From Zingiber officinale (Eukaryota > Streptophyta > Magnoliopsida > Zingiberales > Zingiberaceae), in contig NC_055992.1 of assembly GCF_018446385.1 (NCBI RefSeq), positions 54,388,799-54,452,798 of the forward strand: 64,000 bases of DNA, given 5' to 3'. The first letter of the stretch is position 1. Each line of letters opens with the position of its first letter. The position numbers were made by a program, and so were the translations under genes. The notes beneath the pieces are model-generated. The model was not told where the DNA came from and did not search any database. It saw only the letters and a list, made by a program, of their open reading frames with translations. Below are positions 33,016 to 44,087 of this stretch, one piece after another.

Positions 33016-34509
33016 GCTAGAGAAGCCTTAGAGAAGCTAGTGAACTACAAGTATGTGTGACCGAATGGTTCCGGTCGACCACATGCGATCTACCAGACCA
33101 ACAGATTTTAGTGAACCTAAGTATAGTTTTGGAGGGTTAGATGTTTGGCAGGTAAGTGAGGTAGGCTCTTGGGAGGGAGTGTGGTGAGGTCGTGTTTCGG
33201 TAAGGATAAACCTTAGGTATTGATCCAATTGAAAAGACTAAAGGAGATTTATAAGTTGAGATCAAGACAGTTATTACTGTCTCATTCATGCATACTATAT
33301 TTGCATTAATCTTACTATGTATGTTTATGTTCTAACTATATTTTGTAGGGTAATTATTGTTGATATTACTAACACTGTTTTGTAGAAAATGAGGTTCCGT
33401 CGCTGGAACAAATGTGTTCAGTTGACAAATCGATGAAATATTAAAATAGTGACATTCAAATCAAAGTACAAAAGGGAAAAGTTATTCGGTTGACGGATAA
33501 AATCTCATCAGTCGATGGAACAATATGATCTCAGGGATTGGACATATCAGTTCTAAGCAAATAGGAAAACCAAGGTTCAATCGACGAAAAGATCTTGATC
33601 CTTCAATGAAACAACGAGATTTTCATGATTGAATGGATTGGATTATTGTAAACAAGGAAGGAATAGAGGATCCGTTGATAGATAGAAGGATCAATCGACG
33701 AATAGGTTCAGTCGACAAAACCCTTTATCAGTTGACGAAACGAGACCTATAAAAGAAACCCTCGAGCTCTAAGTTATATAAACTTCTGCCTTCTGATTTT
33801 TTTTGCTACGCTCATTCATTGCTCTTGCAAGCTGCAATTACTACAACATCGAGAGGCTTCCGATAACCTACACTTCATCTTGTATTGATTTGTTGTCAAT
33901 ATACTTTATTTCACTTGCATATTGTACTCATTGTAATATCATTTGATCATTTAGTAGATTGCCTAATGAAAGCAATCGACAATCGCGGACCTTGGAGTAG
34001 GAGTCGTCGAAGATCCCGAACTAAGCAGGGGCGGATTTACCTAATGGCCCGAGGGGGCCACGACCCCTCCAAAATTTTTAAATAATATTATTTTTATATT
34101 AATTTTTTAAAAATAGTTTAGTATATATATTATTTGGCCCCTTTAAAATATAATATGTATTATTGGTCTAATGGTATGTATAATTTTTTTTCAAACGCAC
34201 CTCTCAAGTTCGAATCCTTAGAGGACTATTTTTTTTTCATATTTCAATTAAATATATATTATTCATGAAAGTTAGGAAGGATTATTATTATATAATATAT
34301 TTAATAATTATTTTAATTTCGTCACTTGATATATGGTCTCCCCAAACTTAAAATCCTAGATCCGCCCCTGGAACTAAGTAAAAATAAGCTTGTCTCTTGT
34401 CTTTCTATTTACTTTATTCCACTACACACTCGAGTTTTAACGAAAGAAAAGAAAAGTTTTAAAAACGTCGAGATTCATCCCTCCTCTCTCAATCTCTTAC
34501 AATCCAACA
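33016..34509 (+). mobile_element. SIRE-like copia LTR in + orientation, truncated at the left
   Basis: U3 dyads of GTYGACG type (for example 33673/33693 and 33710/33730, 20 bp apart; 33488/33510, 22 bp apart) precede a TATA box (acctataaaagaaa, about 33746-33759). Downstream is the phrase ggagtaggagtcgtcg shared with the other SIRE-like LTRs, and the LTR ends ...atccaaca at 34509. No primer site follows, so it is a solo LTR or the 3' end of a lost element. A hAT MITE interrupts it at 34026. Confidence 0.68.
34026..34370. mobile_element. hAT-superfamily MITE, 345 bp, 8-bp TSD
   Basis: The terminal inverted repeats begin caggggcggat on both strands, a typical plant hAT terminus. The 8-bp target duplication gaactaag is perfect (34018-34025 and 34371-34378). 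The interior is AT-rich and non-coding. It inserted into the R/U5 part of the SIRE-like LTR, so it is younger than that LTR. Confidence 0.92.
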
Positions 34510-34864
34510 TCATCATCTTCTTGGAAAAACGAACCTAGATATGTAAGACTCTTAATTAAATTTACTTCTAATACTCAGTTAAATTTACTTCCAGTATAAA
34601 AAAATTAACCAGGTTAGTCTGTGACGACCGACCCGACCAGATAGAAGTTTCTCATCGGCCACTAGGATAAATCGAGAAGTGCTCGCGACGAGCGGTTTAG
34701 AAGCCCAACTTCCCTTAATTGTGTTTCCCATTTGGAGAAAAAAAATCCCTACAAATATGTCGTAATTGAAAATTGAACTATAAGTGCCTAGATGACACCT
34801 GAATATCCTTCCATTGCATCATAGCCTAGGGTAATTTACTTCCAATAAATGGTAGCAAAAGGTG
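34510..34864. other. Intergenic sequence left of the copia element
   Basis: No gene was found. The last 38 bp (34832-34869) repeats at 43452-43489, showing that the copia element inserted into an older tandem repeat. Confidence 0.65.
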
Positions 34865-34869
34865 GAATC

Positions 34870-35189
34870 TGTTGGAAATGGGGATAGTGGGGATGTGGGA
34901 ACATGGCCCACGTTCCCCACTACTCATAATGGAAAAGTCCATTATGCCCTTGGTTTATTTTCCTATATAAAGGGGGTGCATCCAAGGATCATTCGTGGGT
35001 TGGAGACGAGAGTAAGCGAGGAGAATATTCAAGGTGGTGGGATTTGGTTTGTGGAATTACGGAGGGCTTTCCAATCCTGTGATCGCTCTTCCAACAGCGA
35101 GTTTCGCCATTGCGGATCTGCGGGAGATCGTTATAAGTTTTTGCCACTTTAATTTAATTCCTCTTTTCATGCATTTAGAATTATCTACA
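34870..35189 (+). repeat. 5' LTR of the copia element
   Basis: A 320-bp LTR runs from TGTTGGAAATG to ...TTATCTACA. A TATA box (cctatataaagg) lies near 34970. By hand comparison it differs from the 3' LTR by roughly two dozen substitutions, mostly transitions, and one 7-bp indel. This indicates an insertion old enough to have decayed. Confidence 0.93.
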
Positions 35190-35190
35190 T

Positions 35191-35202
35191 TGGTATCAGA
35201 GC
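35191..35202 (+). other. Copia primer-binding site
   Basis: The sequence is tggtatcagagc, a perfect match to the 12-nt site complementary to the 3' end of initiator methionine tRNA. It starts two bases after the LTR end. Confidence 0.93.
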
Positions 35203-36162
35203 TATGTTAGTTCTAAATGCATGATAAATTCCTAAATCCTTATCTCTGCATTGAATCAAAATTATGGCTTGGTTATGTTCATTTTTGTTGGGCGAAATCA
35301 TGACTGAGTCATGATCAGGGATTATCATCGTTGCCCTGAACGGAGTTTGTCTCCATCTAGTTTTACTGTAGCCGAGTGAAATTGTGATGTCGTATGCCTC
35401 GAGGAACATCCGCGGAGTTTGTCTCCGATGATGGATGGCGGCAATGATCCAAGTCCAGCGACAACATCAAGGTTGGCCGGCGGAGTGCTCATGGACACCT
35501 CTGCAACCCGTGTTCGTCGCGGGCAAGGTGGCATGCACAGCATGCACGACGTGTGCAACGTGCATGCAGAAGATTGAGGTGGCCTCTTGCAGTTTCTGCC
35601 CAGCGTTTGTCGCTCTAAGGCTGGCTGTTGTGGGTGAGACGACGTGCAGCATGGTCGGCGTGCGATCTGCAGCGTGTAGCGTGCAACGTGGAATTGTGTA
35701 ACGCTACACACGGAATTGTGTAACAAAGAAAAACGAAAAAGATAAATATCAAGTTTCTGTTTTGACTTTTTCAAATTAAAAATGAACTGTGATATGTTCA
35801 CAGAATGAGGTGGAAGCAAAATATGATTAAGTTTTTTTTAAAAAAAAAACAAAAGATTTTATGAAATAATTTAAAATTTCTCATTAATTCATGCATGATT
35901 TAAATGCGTATATGCATGTTTAGTTATTTTATTTAATGCAATTAATTTTATTCGCATGCGTTAATTAATTGAAAATTACTTTCAATTAATTCACCATTTA
36001 TAATAAATTGTCTAGAGTAATTTTGGTCCATTTAGATCCGGTTCAAGTATAAATTATTAGTTGATTTAACTGAACCAATTTGATCCAAACCCGAAATCAA
36101 TTTGGGTTGATTAAATGATCAAATGACCAGATTTGTTCTATTCGGTCAAATTTGATTAAAAC

Positions 36163-36404
36163 AATTAGATGTGTTCTAATTGGTTAGACTTAAACCAATG
36201 GACATTGGTTTGATCAAACGGACCTGAGTTTGATCAATAAGTCTGAAATTGGTAGAAATGGACTTAGATTAAAAGTAACAGAACATCGGTACAAAATCCC
36301 TATCCAATTAGATTTGTTCTAATTAAGGACAATGGAGCAAGCTTAGGATCTGGATCACTAATCAACCGATTCAATGGGTCTGACTAATTAGATCAGTTCT
36401 AATT
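36163..36404 (+). repeat. Three AATTAGA-N5-TCTAATT inverted repeats
   Basis: The same 19-bp dyad with 7-bp arms and a 5-bp spacer occurs at 36163-36181, 36306-36324 and 36386-36404, with different spacers. Two smaller dyads, CAGT-N5-ACTG, follow at 36490-36502 and 36509-36521. The array stands just upstream of the extra ORF. Confidence 0.88.
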
Positions 36405-36472
36405 GTCGATCTAAACTCCTGAAAATCGAGAAGATTTGTTTTTCTTGATTTATTATGTTGGTACTATGCCTG

Positions 36473-36480
36473 TATAAATT
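36473..36480 (+). promoter_or_regulatory. TATA-like box upstream of the extra ORF
   Basis: The sequence TATAAATT begins 73 bp before the ATG of the extra ORF and follows the inverted-repeat array. It is a possible internal promoter. A chance match in AT-rich DNA cannot be excluded. Confidence 0.35.
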
Positions 36481-36545
36481 GAAATAAGCCAGTTTTGTAC
36501 TGGTTAGTCAGTTTTGTACTGACTTATTTATTTTCAATTTTTCAG

Positions 36546-37269
36546 ATGGCTAGTCGTGATTTACGACAACATGAGCTTTGGGAGGAGATTAAGGAGCTTG
36601 ATTTTGACCCTGTTCAAGGACTCGGATGACTTATTGGTCGGCTCGATCGATTGTTCTGGAAACTCGAGCGAGAAGAGTTTCCAGTCCAAGACACACACAG
36701 GAGATGGGCTCTAGTCTATTCACTGCCGGAAAATCTTAGGCAGATAGCATTCCAACTTTGGGATGATTATGATGGGCACATCTCGTATTCAGAGATGTGC
36801 AGACAGTTACTTCATCTCTATTGGGGTCCTGAAGATCCAAAGCAGGATCCAAAGGAACGAGCAGGATCCAGAGGAATATGAAGAGGATTCAGAAGATCCT
36901 GAAGAGGATTCAGAAGGTCCTATAGATCCAGAGGAGGATCCAGAGGAATCTGAAGAGGATTCAGACTATTGGGGTCCTGAAGATCCAGAACAGGATCCAG
37001 AGGAATCTAAAGAGGATTCAGAAGATCCTGAAGAGGATTCAGAAGGTCCTGTAGATCTAGAGGAGGATCCAGAGGAATCCGAAGAGGATTCAAAAGATCC
37101 TGAAGAATCAGAAGAGAATCTGGGAGAGTGTGTGGAGGATCCTATAGAGAATCTTGAAGCTGTCTTGCCTGAGATTACCCCAAATGAGTTCAGGATGAGA
37201 GGGATTATTTTGGTCATTGCACTAGTGTCTGTCCTAGTAGGAGTAGCAGTTGCCTATCTAGTGTTCTAG
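36546..37269 (+). pseudogene. Extra ORF upstream of gag: acidic-repeat protein with a C-terminal membrane segment
   Basis: The frame starts at 36546 (MASRDLRQHELWEE...). It has one in-frame TGA at 36627-36629 and shifts frame near 36850-36870. The N-terminal about 90 codons are charged and rich in Leu and Trp (RLDRLFWKLEREEF, LRQIAFQLWDDYDG). The middle is an acidic Asp-Pro-Glu-Glu/Ser repeat containing the phrase YWGPEDP twice (36819 and 36967, 148 bp apart). The end (37204-37266) is 21 hydrophobic residues, IILVIALVSVLVG... to the stop, resembling a tail anchor. The frame change matches a 19-bp extra piece in the first repeat. No match to gag, pol or a known env is recognised. The protein's role is unknown. 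Confidence 0.65.
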
Positions 37270-37702
37270 GGTTATGTTATTTTCATTATGTATGAACAAT
37301 GTTAGTCAATTTCATTCATGTCAGTTAGTTATATGTTAACAATATGCAACATAATTTTATGTTAATGATATGTTCATTTATTTACGATGTTTTCTTAACA
37401 TGATTATGATTAGTTCATGATGTATTAAATGATTAGCTCATTTAATTAAAGAAATCATGATATATTAAATGATTAATTTATTTAATAATACAATTCATGA
37501 TATTAAAAATGATCAGTTCATTTGTTGGGATGTATGTAATAAAATTGATTAATATTAATTTGATTAGTCATACGAATGATGAGTGAAAACATAGTTGTCA
37601 TTTGATTTTGTAAATCAACTGAAAATAATATTGAGTCAATCATAAATTGCATGCATATGATTTACACTGAATACTAAATAATGTGTTTATTAATGATAGA
37701 TT

Positions 37703-38520
37703 ATGACAACCAAAAACATAATAGCTGAACTCAACAAAGGTGAAAAACTCAATGGGAATAACTATAAGATTTGGCACCTCAAGATACAATATGTACTTGA
37801 GGAACAAGAAGTTCTAGAGGATGTAAATCAGGTTATGGAAATACCTGTAGATGGTCCCACTGCACAACATAGACGAGATCTTGATGTCTATAAGGCATGG
37901 AAGAAAAAAGACTCCATTGCAAAGGGCATATTGATTAGTTCAATGGTAGACGACTTAGCTTTTGAGTATGAGTCGTACCTTTCGGCTCATGCAGTTTGGG
38001 TAGCCCTTAAAGAAAAATATAGTGGAGTAAGTCTGAGCAAGCTTCGCCAGCTGACAATCAAGTTTGACAGCTACAAAAAGCGTCCGAATGTATCAATGGT
38101 TCAACACCTCAGGGAGATGTCGAACATGATTCGGGAGCTTAAAACTGCTGGTCATGAGTTGACTGATGAACAATAGGTTCAAGTAGTTATTCGATGACTT
38201 CCAGATTAACTCATAGTGAGAGTATCAAGACTTTCACTGACGTCTCATGTCATGTAGAATTGGAGGCAGAGAGAGTTGAATCTGCAAGGATTTCTAGACA
38301 AGCCTATGTGACTGTAGGTTCTGCTGGATCATCTGGATCCATAAAAAGGAAATGGTTCAAGAAAGGGAAGGGAAAGAAGAGGGAAGCTGCTCGTGTGGGA
38401 CAGGGCCCAATCAAGAAGATAGTAAAGAAGACTGGAAAGAAACCTAAAAACAAGTTGACTTGTTTTAACTGCGGCAAAAAGGGTCACTTCGCTCGGGAGT
38501 GTACTAAGCCGAAAAAGGTA
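37703..38520 (+). pseudogene. Copia gag, broken
   Basis: It opens MTTKNIIAELNKGEKLNGNN and continues with the copia gag pattern NYKIW...KIQYVL and MVDDLAFEYESYLSAHAVW. A TAG at 38174-38176 replaces an expected Gln, and a small deletion near 38195-38206 shifts the frame. The frame then continues through a basic region to a perfect zinc knuckle (CFNCGKKGHFAREC, 38461-38502). Gag would form the virus-like particle and bind the element's RNA. Confidence 0.9.
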
Positions 38521-41500
38521 AATCCAAGTGTGTCTTCTTTTCTAGAGCATTTTATTTCTAGTTCAGTGTTGTTAGCTGATTCTTATCCTTTGTGGATTAT
38601 AGATTCGGGAGAAACCAACCATGTAGCTCAGGAACGAGTTACATTTGTTGAGTACCATCGGGTACCAGTTGACAACAAATGGATCTATGTAGGAAACAAT
38701 GCAAGAGTTGAAGTCAAAGGAGTCGGCACTTGCAAACTCAACCTCCGTGGTGGTAGAGTTTTGTTTCTACATGATGTCCTGTATACTCCTGAAATTTGAC
38801 GAAATCTTGTTTCCGTTACATGCCTTCTTGATTTAGGGTATTGTATTAATTTTTACAGTCGGTCTATTGAATTTAAGATTGACTCAGTGTTAATCGGACA
38901 TGGTTTTTTAACAAATGATTTTATGATTCTTGATGTAAAACCAGATGTCAATTATGCTATTGATGGTTGTTTTTCAAACATTGCTTTAACTAGTGATGCA
39001 GATATAACTGATAAGGTTTGGCATGCTAGATGAGGACACATAGGACAAGAACGTATGAATCGGTTGGTTAGAGAGGGCCTATTGGGCACTCGGGCTAAGA
39101 TTCAATTGTCTATATGTAAGCATTGTCTTGCTGGAAAAGTAACTAGGAAACCATTTGGTAAGGCTATAAAATCTGAATCAATATTGTAGTTAATTCATTC
39201 GGATATTTGTGGTCCAATGAATGTGAAGGTTAGATATGGAGCTTCCTATTTCATTATATTTATTGATGATTTCTCTAGGTTCGGTCATGTGTATTTGATT
39301 TCTCACAAATCTGAAGCATTGGATTACTTCATTTGTTATATGAACGAAGTTGAGAATCAAACGAAACGTAAAGATAAGACTTTACGCACTGACCATGGAG
39401 GGGAGTATTTGTCTGATATGTTCAAGACAATATGTAATGATAGAGGGATCATTAGACAGCTGACAATTCCTGGAACTCCACAGCAAAATGGGGTAGCTGA
39501 AAGAAGAAATATGATTCTTCTTGAAATGGTTAGGTCTATGATGGCGCAAGCTAATTTGCTAATCTCCTATTGGAGAGATGCATTATTAACTGCAACCTAT
39601 ATACTTAACAAAGTGTCTTCAAAGTCAGTTCCATCTACCACATATGAACGTTGGACAGACAAAAAACCAGATTTGAGTAATTTGAGACCCTGGGGGTCAG
39701 TTACTTATGTTCATGTTAGTTCTCACAAGTATGGAAAACTGGGACCTAGGGGTAATAAATGTATCTTTATAAGATATCATGAGACCTCCAAAAGTTATAT
39801 TTTCATATGTGAGCAACTAGATAGAACCATCTCCGAAATAGACTCGAGAGATGTGACTTTTCTCGAAACAGAGTTCTCAATCAGAGGTGATGTTGATAAA
39901 AATGTTCCTTTATTTGTGGAGGATGAGATATTATCAACAAGAGAGATGTCAAAAGGGATACCTAAGTCTAGTCAACCGAGTGGGAGTGATATGCCGAGTC
40001 ATGAGTTGACTTCTCAACAGCCCAACTTACGGAGAAGTGTTCGTAAGATCAAACCTAAGAAGAGGTTTGATATTGAGAATGAGGCATTGGTTACAATTCC
40101 AATTGACGACGACGAACCTCAATCCATTGAGGAAGCATTGGGATGTAGAGTTAGAGAAAAATGGAAAGCTGCAATGGTTGAAGAGATGGAGTCCATGATT
40201 CAAAATCATGTTTGAGACTTAGTCGATCTTCCTCTGGGCCGAAGGGCTATTGGGAATAAGTGAATTCTCAAAATAAAGAGGAAAGCAGATGGATCGATTA
40301 ACAGATACAAAGCTCGTTTAGTTGCAAAAGAATATACCCAAATGGAGGGCATTGACTTTGAAGAGACATTTTCTCCTGTAGTGAAATTTGTGTCAATATG
40401 AGTTATTTTGGCCTTTGTGGCACATTATGACTTGGAATTACATCAAATGGATGTAAAAACCACTTTCCTTAACGGTGATCTTGACGAAGAAATCTATATG
40501 GTTCAGCCAGAAGGTTTCATTGTTGAAGGCCAAGAGCAGAAAGTATGTAGACTTAGAAAGTCTATATATGGGTTAAAGCAAGCGTCAAGACAATGGAACA
40601 TAAGATTTAACGAAGTCATTTTATCTTATGGTTTTGAGATGATCAATGAGGATCATTGTGTTTTCCTGAAAAGGGAAAAAGGAAAGTATGTCATTTTATC
40701 ATTATATGTTGATGATATGCTGATAACTGGAAATGACATAGGATATGTGAATGAAGTCAAGCAGTGGTTGTCATCACAATTTGATACAACAGATATGGGA
40801 GAAGCTAAATACATCTTAGGGGTGAAGATCATAAGAGATCGTTCTAAAAGACTTTTGGGTCTGTCACAAGAGTCTTATATAAATAAGATGTTATATCATT
40901 TCAGCATGTCTAATTGCAACATAGAACATACACCTATTTTGAAAGGTACTGTGTTGAGCAAGAGTATGTGTCCTAAAACTCTAGAGGAAATAGCTGAGAT
41001 GAATAAAAAATCATATGCTAGTGCTATTAGTAGTTTGATGTACACTATGTTGTGTAGACGTCCCGATATCAGCTATGTTGTGGGCTTGGTCAGTCGCTTC
41101 CAGTCAAATCTAGGACCGAGACACTAGAAGGCGATAAAAAGGATATTCAGATATCTGAAGGCGACAACAGATTATTGTCTTTGTTTTCAAGGATCATATA
41201 TGAGTCTGAAAGGTTATTCAGATGCAGATTAGGCTGGAGACCTGGATGATAGAAAATCTACATCAGGCTATGCATTCTTGCTGAATGGTGGCGCCATCTC
41301 TTGGAACAACAAGAAATAAGCTTGTGTAGCTTTGTCAACTATGGAAGCTGAATATGTGGCATGTTCAGCGGCTGTGCAAGAAGCAGTCTGGTTGAGAAGG
41401 TTTCTGAATCATCTGAAAATTGCTGAGGATAGTGGGAGTCCAGTAACTGTCTACTATGACAGTCAAGCTGCAATAACTTTTTCTAAGGATCCCAAATATC

Positions 41501-41679
41501 ATAGCAAAGGCAAGCATATAGAAATTAAATATAATTTTGTAAGGGATATTGTGGCTAAAAAAAAAGTCATTCTTGAGTATGTCCCTACACGTGTTATGCT
41601 TGCAGATTCTTTTACTAAGCCAATGACTAAAGAGTCATTTAAAGAACATGTAAAGTCTTTGGGACTTCGTAGAATGTAA
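38521..41679 (+). pseudogene. Copia pol: protease, integrase, reverse transcriptase and RNase H, with nine in-frame stops
   Basis: All domains lie in one frame. Protease: WIIDSGETNHVA with a DSG active site (about 38594). Integrase: an HHCC zinc motif (about 39022-39140), catalytic Asp residues in FIDDFSRFGHVYL and LRTDHGGEYL, and GTPQQNGVAERRN supplying the Glu. Reverse transcriptase: about 40216-41127 with SLYVDDMLITG. RNase H: SDAD-AGD (about 41221) and STMEAEYVA. Stops are at 38797, 39031, 39187, 40213, 40261, 40399, 41125, 41230 and 41317. No frameshift was seen between 38206 and 41679. Most stops sit where Trp, Arg (CGA) or Gln is expected. Confidence 0.93.
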
Positions 41680-42939
41680 CAATATTGAAATAACAATCAG
41701 ACTTTGTGTTATGATTGTGTAATTTGTCATAATTTATTCAGTGTATATGTTGTATTTGTTACATTCATATAAGATCTCGGTGAGCATGTTGGCAGGTAGA
41801 GATTGGTCCACTCATATGGACAATCATCTCTATTTGTTAAGTACATATAGGGGTAAGACCGTTACTTATGGAACAGTTTATGTAGCTGAAATTAGAGACA
41901 GATCCATAAGTTTAGGTCGCCTTGATAATCATGTCAAGATGAGATCATTTATGTGTTAATAATGATCGAAGTAAATAAACTCACTATTTACTGAACCTGT
42001 TGAAAGCCATATTAGAATTCATATGTTGAATTCAGGATTAGACATTAGGTATGTCTAAATCAAAATCTATACAATGTTAAATTTGAAGAGAATATGCACT
42101 CTTTTTAGTAAAGAGAATAACATCGTAGCATGTGATTCATATCACATGTGCTATTACCATAATAAAGGTAGTACGAGAATGAATCCCTGTTTCTCTACTA
42201 TGTGAGACATTTGAGATTATAAGTTAATCTCAGTTTTTTGCCTTAGTGACTATTTAGCTATTTACTTGAAGTTTTAATCAGTGTCTGCTACTTTAGCGTA
42301 TATCCTATGGTTATGGATGATTCGGTCTATGGAACATAACTAGGAAAGCGACTGATTAAAATGAATAGATTCTAGTTAAAAAGGAAGATTAAATATATTT
42401 ACATCTTTTGTTGTTATTCACTGGTCGACCCATTTCTATTATGTATAGAAATAAATGTGAATATTGGATATGGAACATGCTCTTGACATAATGGTCATTA
42501 TAAGGGATTAGAGATGTTCATATCGATGTAAATAAAAATTATTTAATCTGGGTAAATAGCAAGACATGGATATCTCCAAGATAATGGTTGTGTGTCACTT
42601 GAAGATTGGATGAATCCTGGATAAAGGCTATGTGCCACCAGGAAAGTGGCTATGTGTCATAAAGAGTGTATCTCTAATTTATTTGAACAACCAAGTAAAG
42701 TGTAACAACTTTATTAGCATTGATTACTCAAAGAGCGGCTAAGTCAAGGTGTAACAATCTTCTTAGCAACTATCGCTCAATGTGCTTGCTGTCGCACGAA
42801 CCATTTTCTCTAAGTATGGATTGGATGTTCTCACATGGTCTATGTGACCAAACTCTCTAATAGTCTATGTGACTTATTAAGTCTTTGTGACTTACCTGAA
42901 TGAACTAGTCTTAGTGACTTACCTTGGACGAGTGGGAGA
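41680..42939 (+). other. Copia 3' noncoding interior and polypurine tract
   Basis: There are 1.26 kb without conserved coding between the RNase H stop and the 3' LTR. A locally repeated phrase (ctatgtgacttattaagtctttgtgactta) appears near 42838-42925. The polypurine tract gagtgggaga (42930-42939) abuts the LTR and primes plus-strand synthesis in this class of element. Confidence 0.75.
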
Positions 42940-43266
42940 TGTTGGAAATGTGGATAGTGGGGATGTGGGAACATGGCCCACGTTCCCCACTACTCATAAT
43001 GGAAAATTCCATTATGCCCCTGGTTTATTTCCCTATATAAAGGAGGTGCGTCCAAAGATCATTCGTGGGTTGGAGACGAGAGTAAGCGAGGAGAATATTC
43101 AAGACGGTGGGATTTGGTTTGTGGAATTGCGGAGGGCTTTCCGATCCTGTGATCGCTCTTCCGACAACGAGTTTCGCCATTACTGATTGCAGATCTACGG
43201 GAGATCGCTGTAAATTTTTACCGCTTTAATTTAATTCCTCTTTTCATACATTTAGAATTATCTGCA
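42940..43266 (+). repeat. 3' LTR of the copia element
   Basis: A 327-bp LTR runs from TGTTGGAAATG to ...TTATCTGCA. It differs from the 5' copy mainly by transitions and by a 7-bp insertion near 43185. Confidence 0.93.
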
Positions 43267-43660
43267 GAATCTGCCACCTCAGCGACCCCACACAGTCGGC
43301 CCCACGATTATTTGCGAGGAAGTAAATCAGGAAGTTGTAGTTGGCTAATGAGAAGGAAGAATTTTTTTTCTTCAACTTTACCGAGATTCGAACTCTTGCC
43401 CTATGGTAGCAACTCTACTCCACTCTAGCCAACTCAACCTTACCCCGGGGGCAATTTACTTCCAATAAATGGTAGCAAAAGGTGGAATCCACCACCCTAG
43501 TAGCCTCACACGGTCGCCTCTACGACCATATATGAAGAGGTAAATCAAGAAACTATAGTTAGCTAGTATGAAAGAGGACTTTGTTTTCTCAACTTTACCG
43601 AGATTCGAATCCTTACCTTATGACCACAATTTACTTCTAATAAATGAGCTTAGAGATGTA
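43267..43660. repeat. Remains of a tandem repeat (period about 218 bp) split by the copia element
   Basis: The phrases 'ccgagattcgaa' and 'aatttacttc-aataaatg' recur at about 43390/43600 and 43453/43628. The junction ggtggaatc recurs at 34861, 43481 and, as TSD, 43267. The copia element therefore landed at a unit boundary-like site. The second unit is shorter by about 40 bp. Confidence 0.7.
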
Positions 43661-44087
43661 AGCCTCTATCAACTTATCATTTTTTATCATAATAATTACC
43701 TTATTACTTCCCATACTACCAAATTTAAATTCTCTTAATATGCTAAATTAGAACTTTCTTTTTTTACTTTGGATGACTCATCATTAGAACTTTATCATTT
43801 TTTTACTTTGAGCTTAATATTTACTATTTTGTTTGTCTCGTGGAACAAAACAATATTATTTATAAAAAATATATAGTGAGTTTTTAGATGTGTATAATAA
43901 ATTCATGAAAAGATATAGACTTAAAATTAGATAAATGATTTTTAAAATAAAAATCTTTAAAAATACAATATATACATATTTTTATTTTTAAAAAATTATT
44001 TTTATTTTCTGTTTTGTTTTTAAAAAATATATATTGTATTTTACTTTTTCAAACAAATTATGCCTACGCCCGATTGTACGGAGGACA
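43661..44087. other. AT-rich intergenic region upstream of UVSSA
   Basis: No gene or recognisable element was found. Poly-A and poly-T runs are common, and the sequence leads into the UVSSA promoter. Confidence 0.55.

Larger units (their letters stand above)
35203..36545 (+). other. Long untranslated leader of the copia element
   Basis: An unusually GC-rich island (about 35400-35700, Cys-rich in translation) is embedded in AT-rich sequence. It is preceded and followed by copies of cggagtttgtctcc (35341 and about 35413). The rest is AT-rich with short hairpin motifs. No conserved protein was recognised. Confidence 0.6.
34870..43266 (+). mobile_element. Full-length Ty1/copia retrotransposon with an extra ORF, TSD GAATC
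   Basis: LTRs at 34870-35189 and 42940-43266 are flanked by a perfect GAATC duplication (34865-34869 and 43267-43271). An initiator-Met primer site (35191-35202) and a polypurine tract (gagtgggaga, 42930-42939) are present. In order, the interior has a 1.3-kb leader, an extra ORF (36546-37269), gag (37703), protease, integrase, reverse transcriptase and RNase H to 41679, then 1.26 kb of noncoding sequence. The order PR-INT-RT-RH is diagnostic of copia. It is dead: ten in-frame stops and one frameshift in gag-pol. Confidence 0.95.

Noticed and set aside
26372..34509. Treating 26372-27780 and 33016-34509 as the two LTRs of one element
   Set aside because: They are in opposite orientations, and the second lacks a primer site, so they belong to different insertions.
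35325..35819. 164-codon - strand frame and Cys-rich + strand frame in the copia leader
   Set aside because: They overlap each other in a GC-rich island and start or end in LTR-leader sequence. No domain is recognisable.
36966..37217. Ser/Gly-rich - strand frame
   Set aside because: It is the antisense shadow of the acidic repeat in the extra copia ORF.
36546..37269. Calling the extra copia ORF an envelope gene
   Set aside because: It lies before gag, has no signal peptide or ectodomain features, and only one hydrophobic segment at the very C-terminus.
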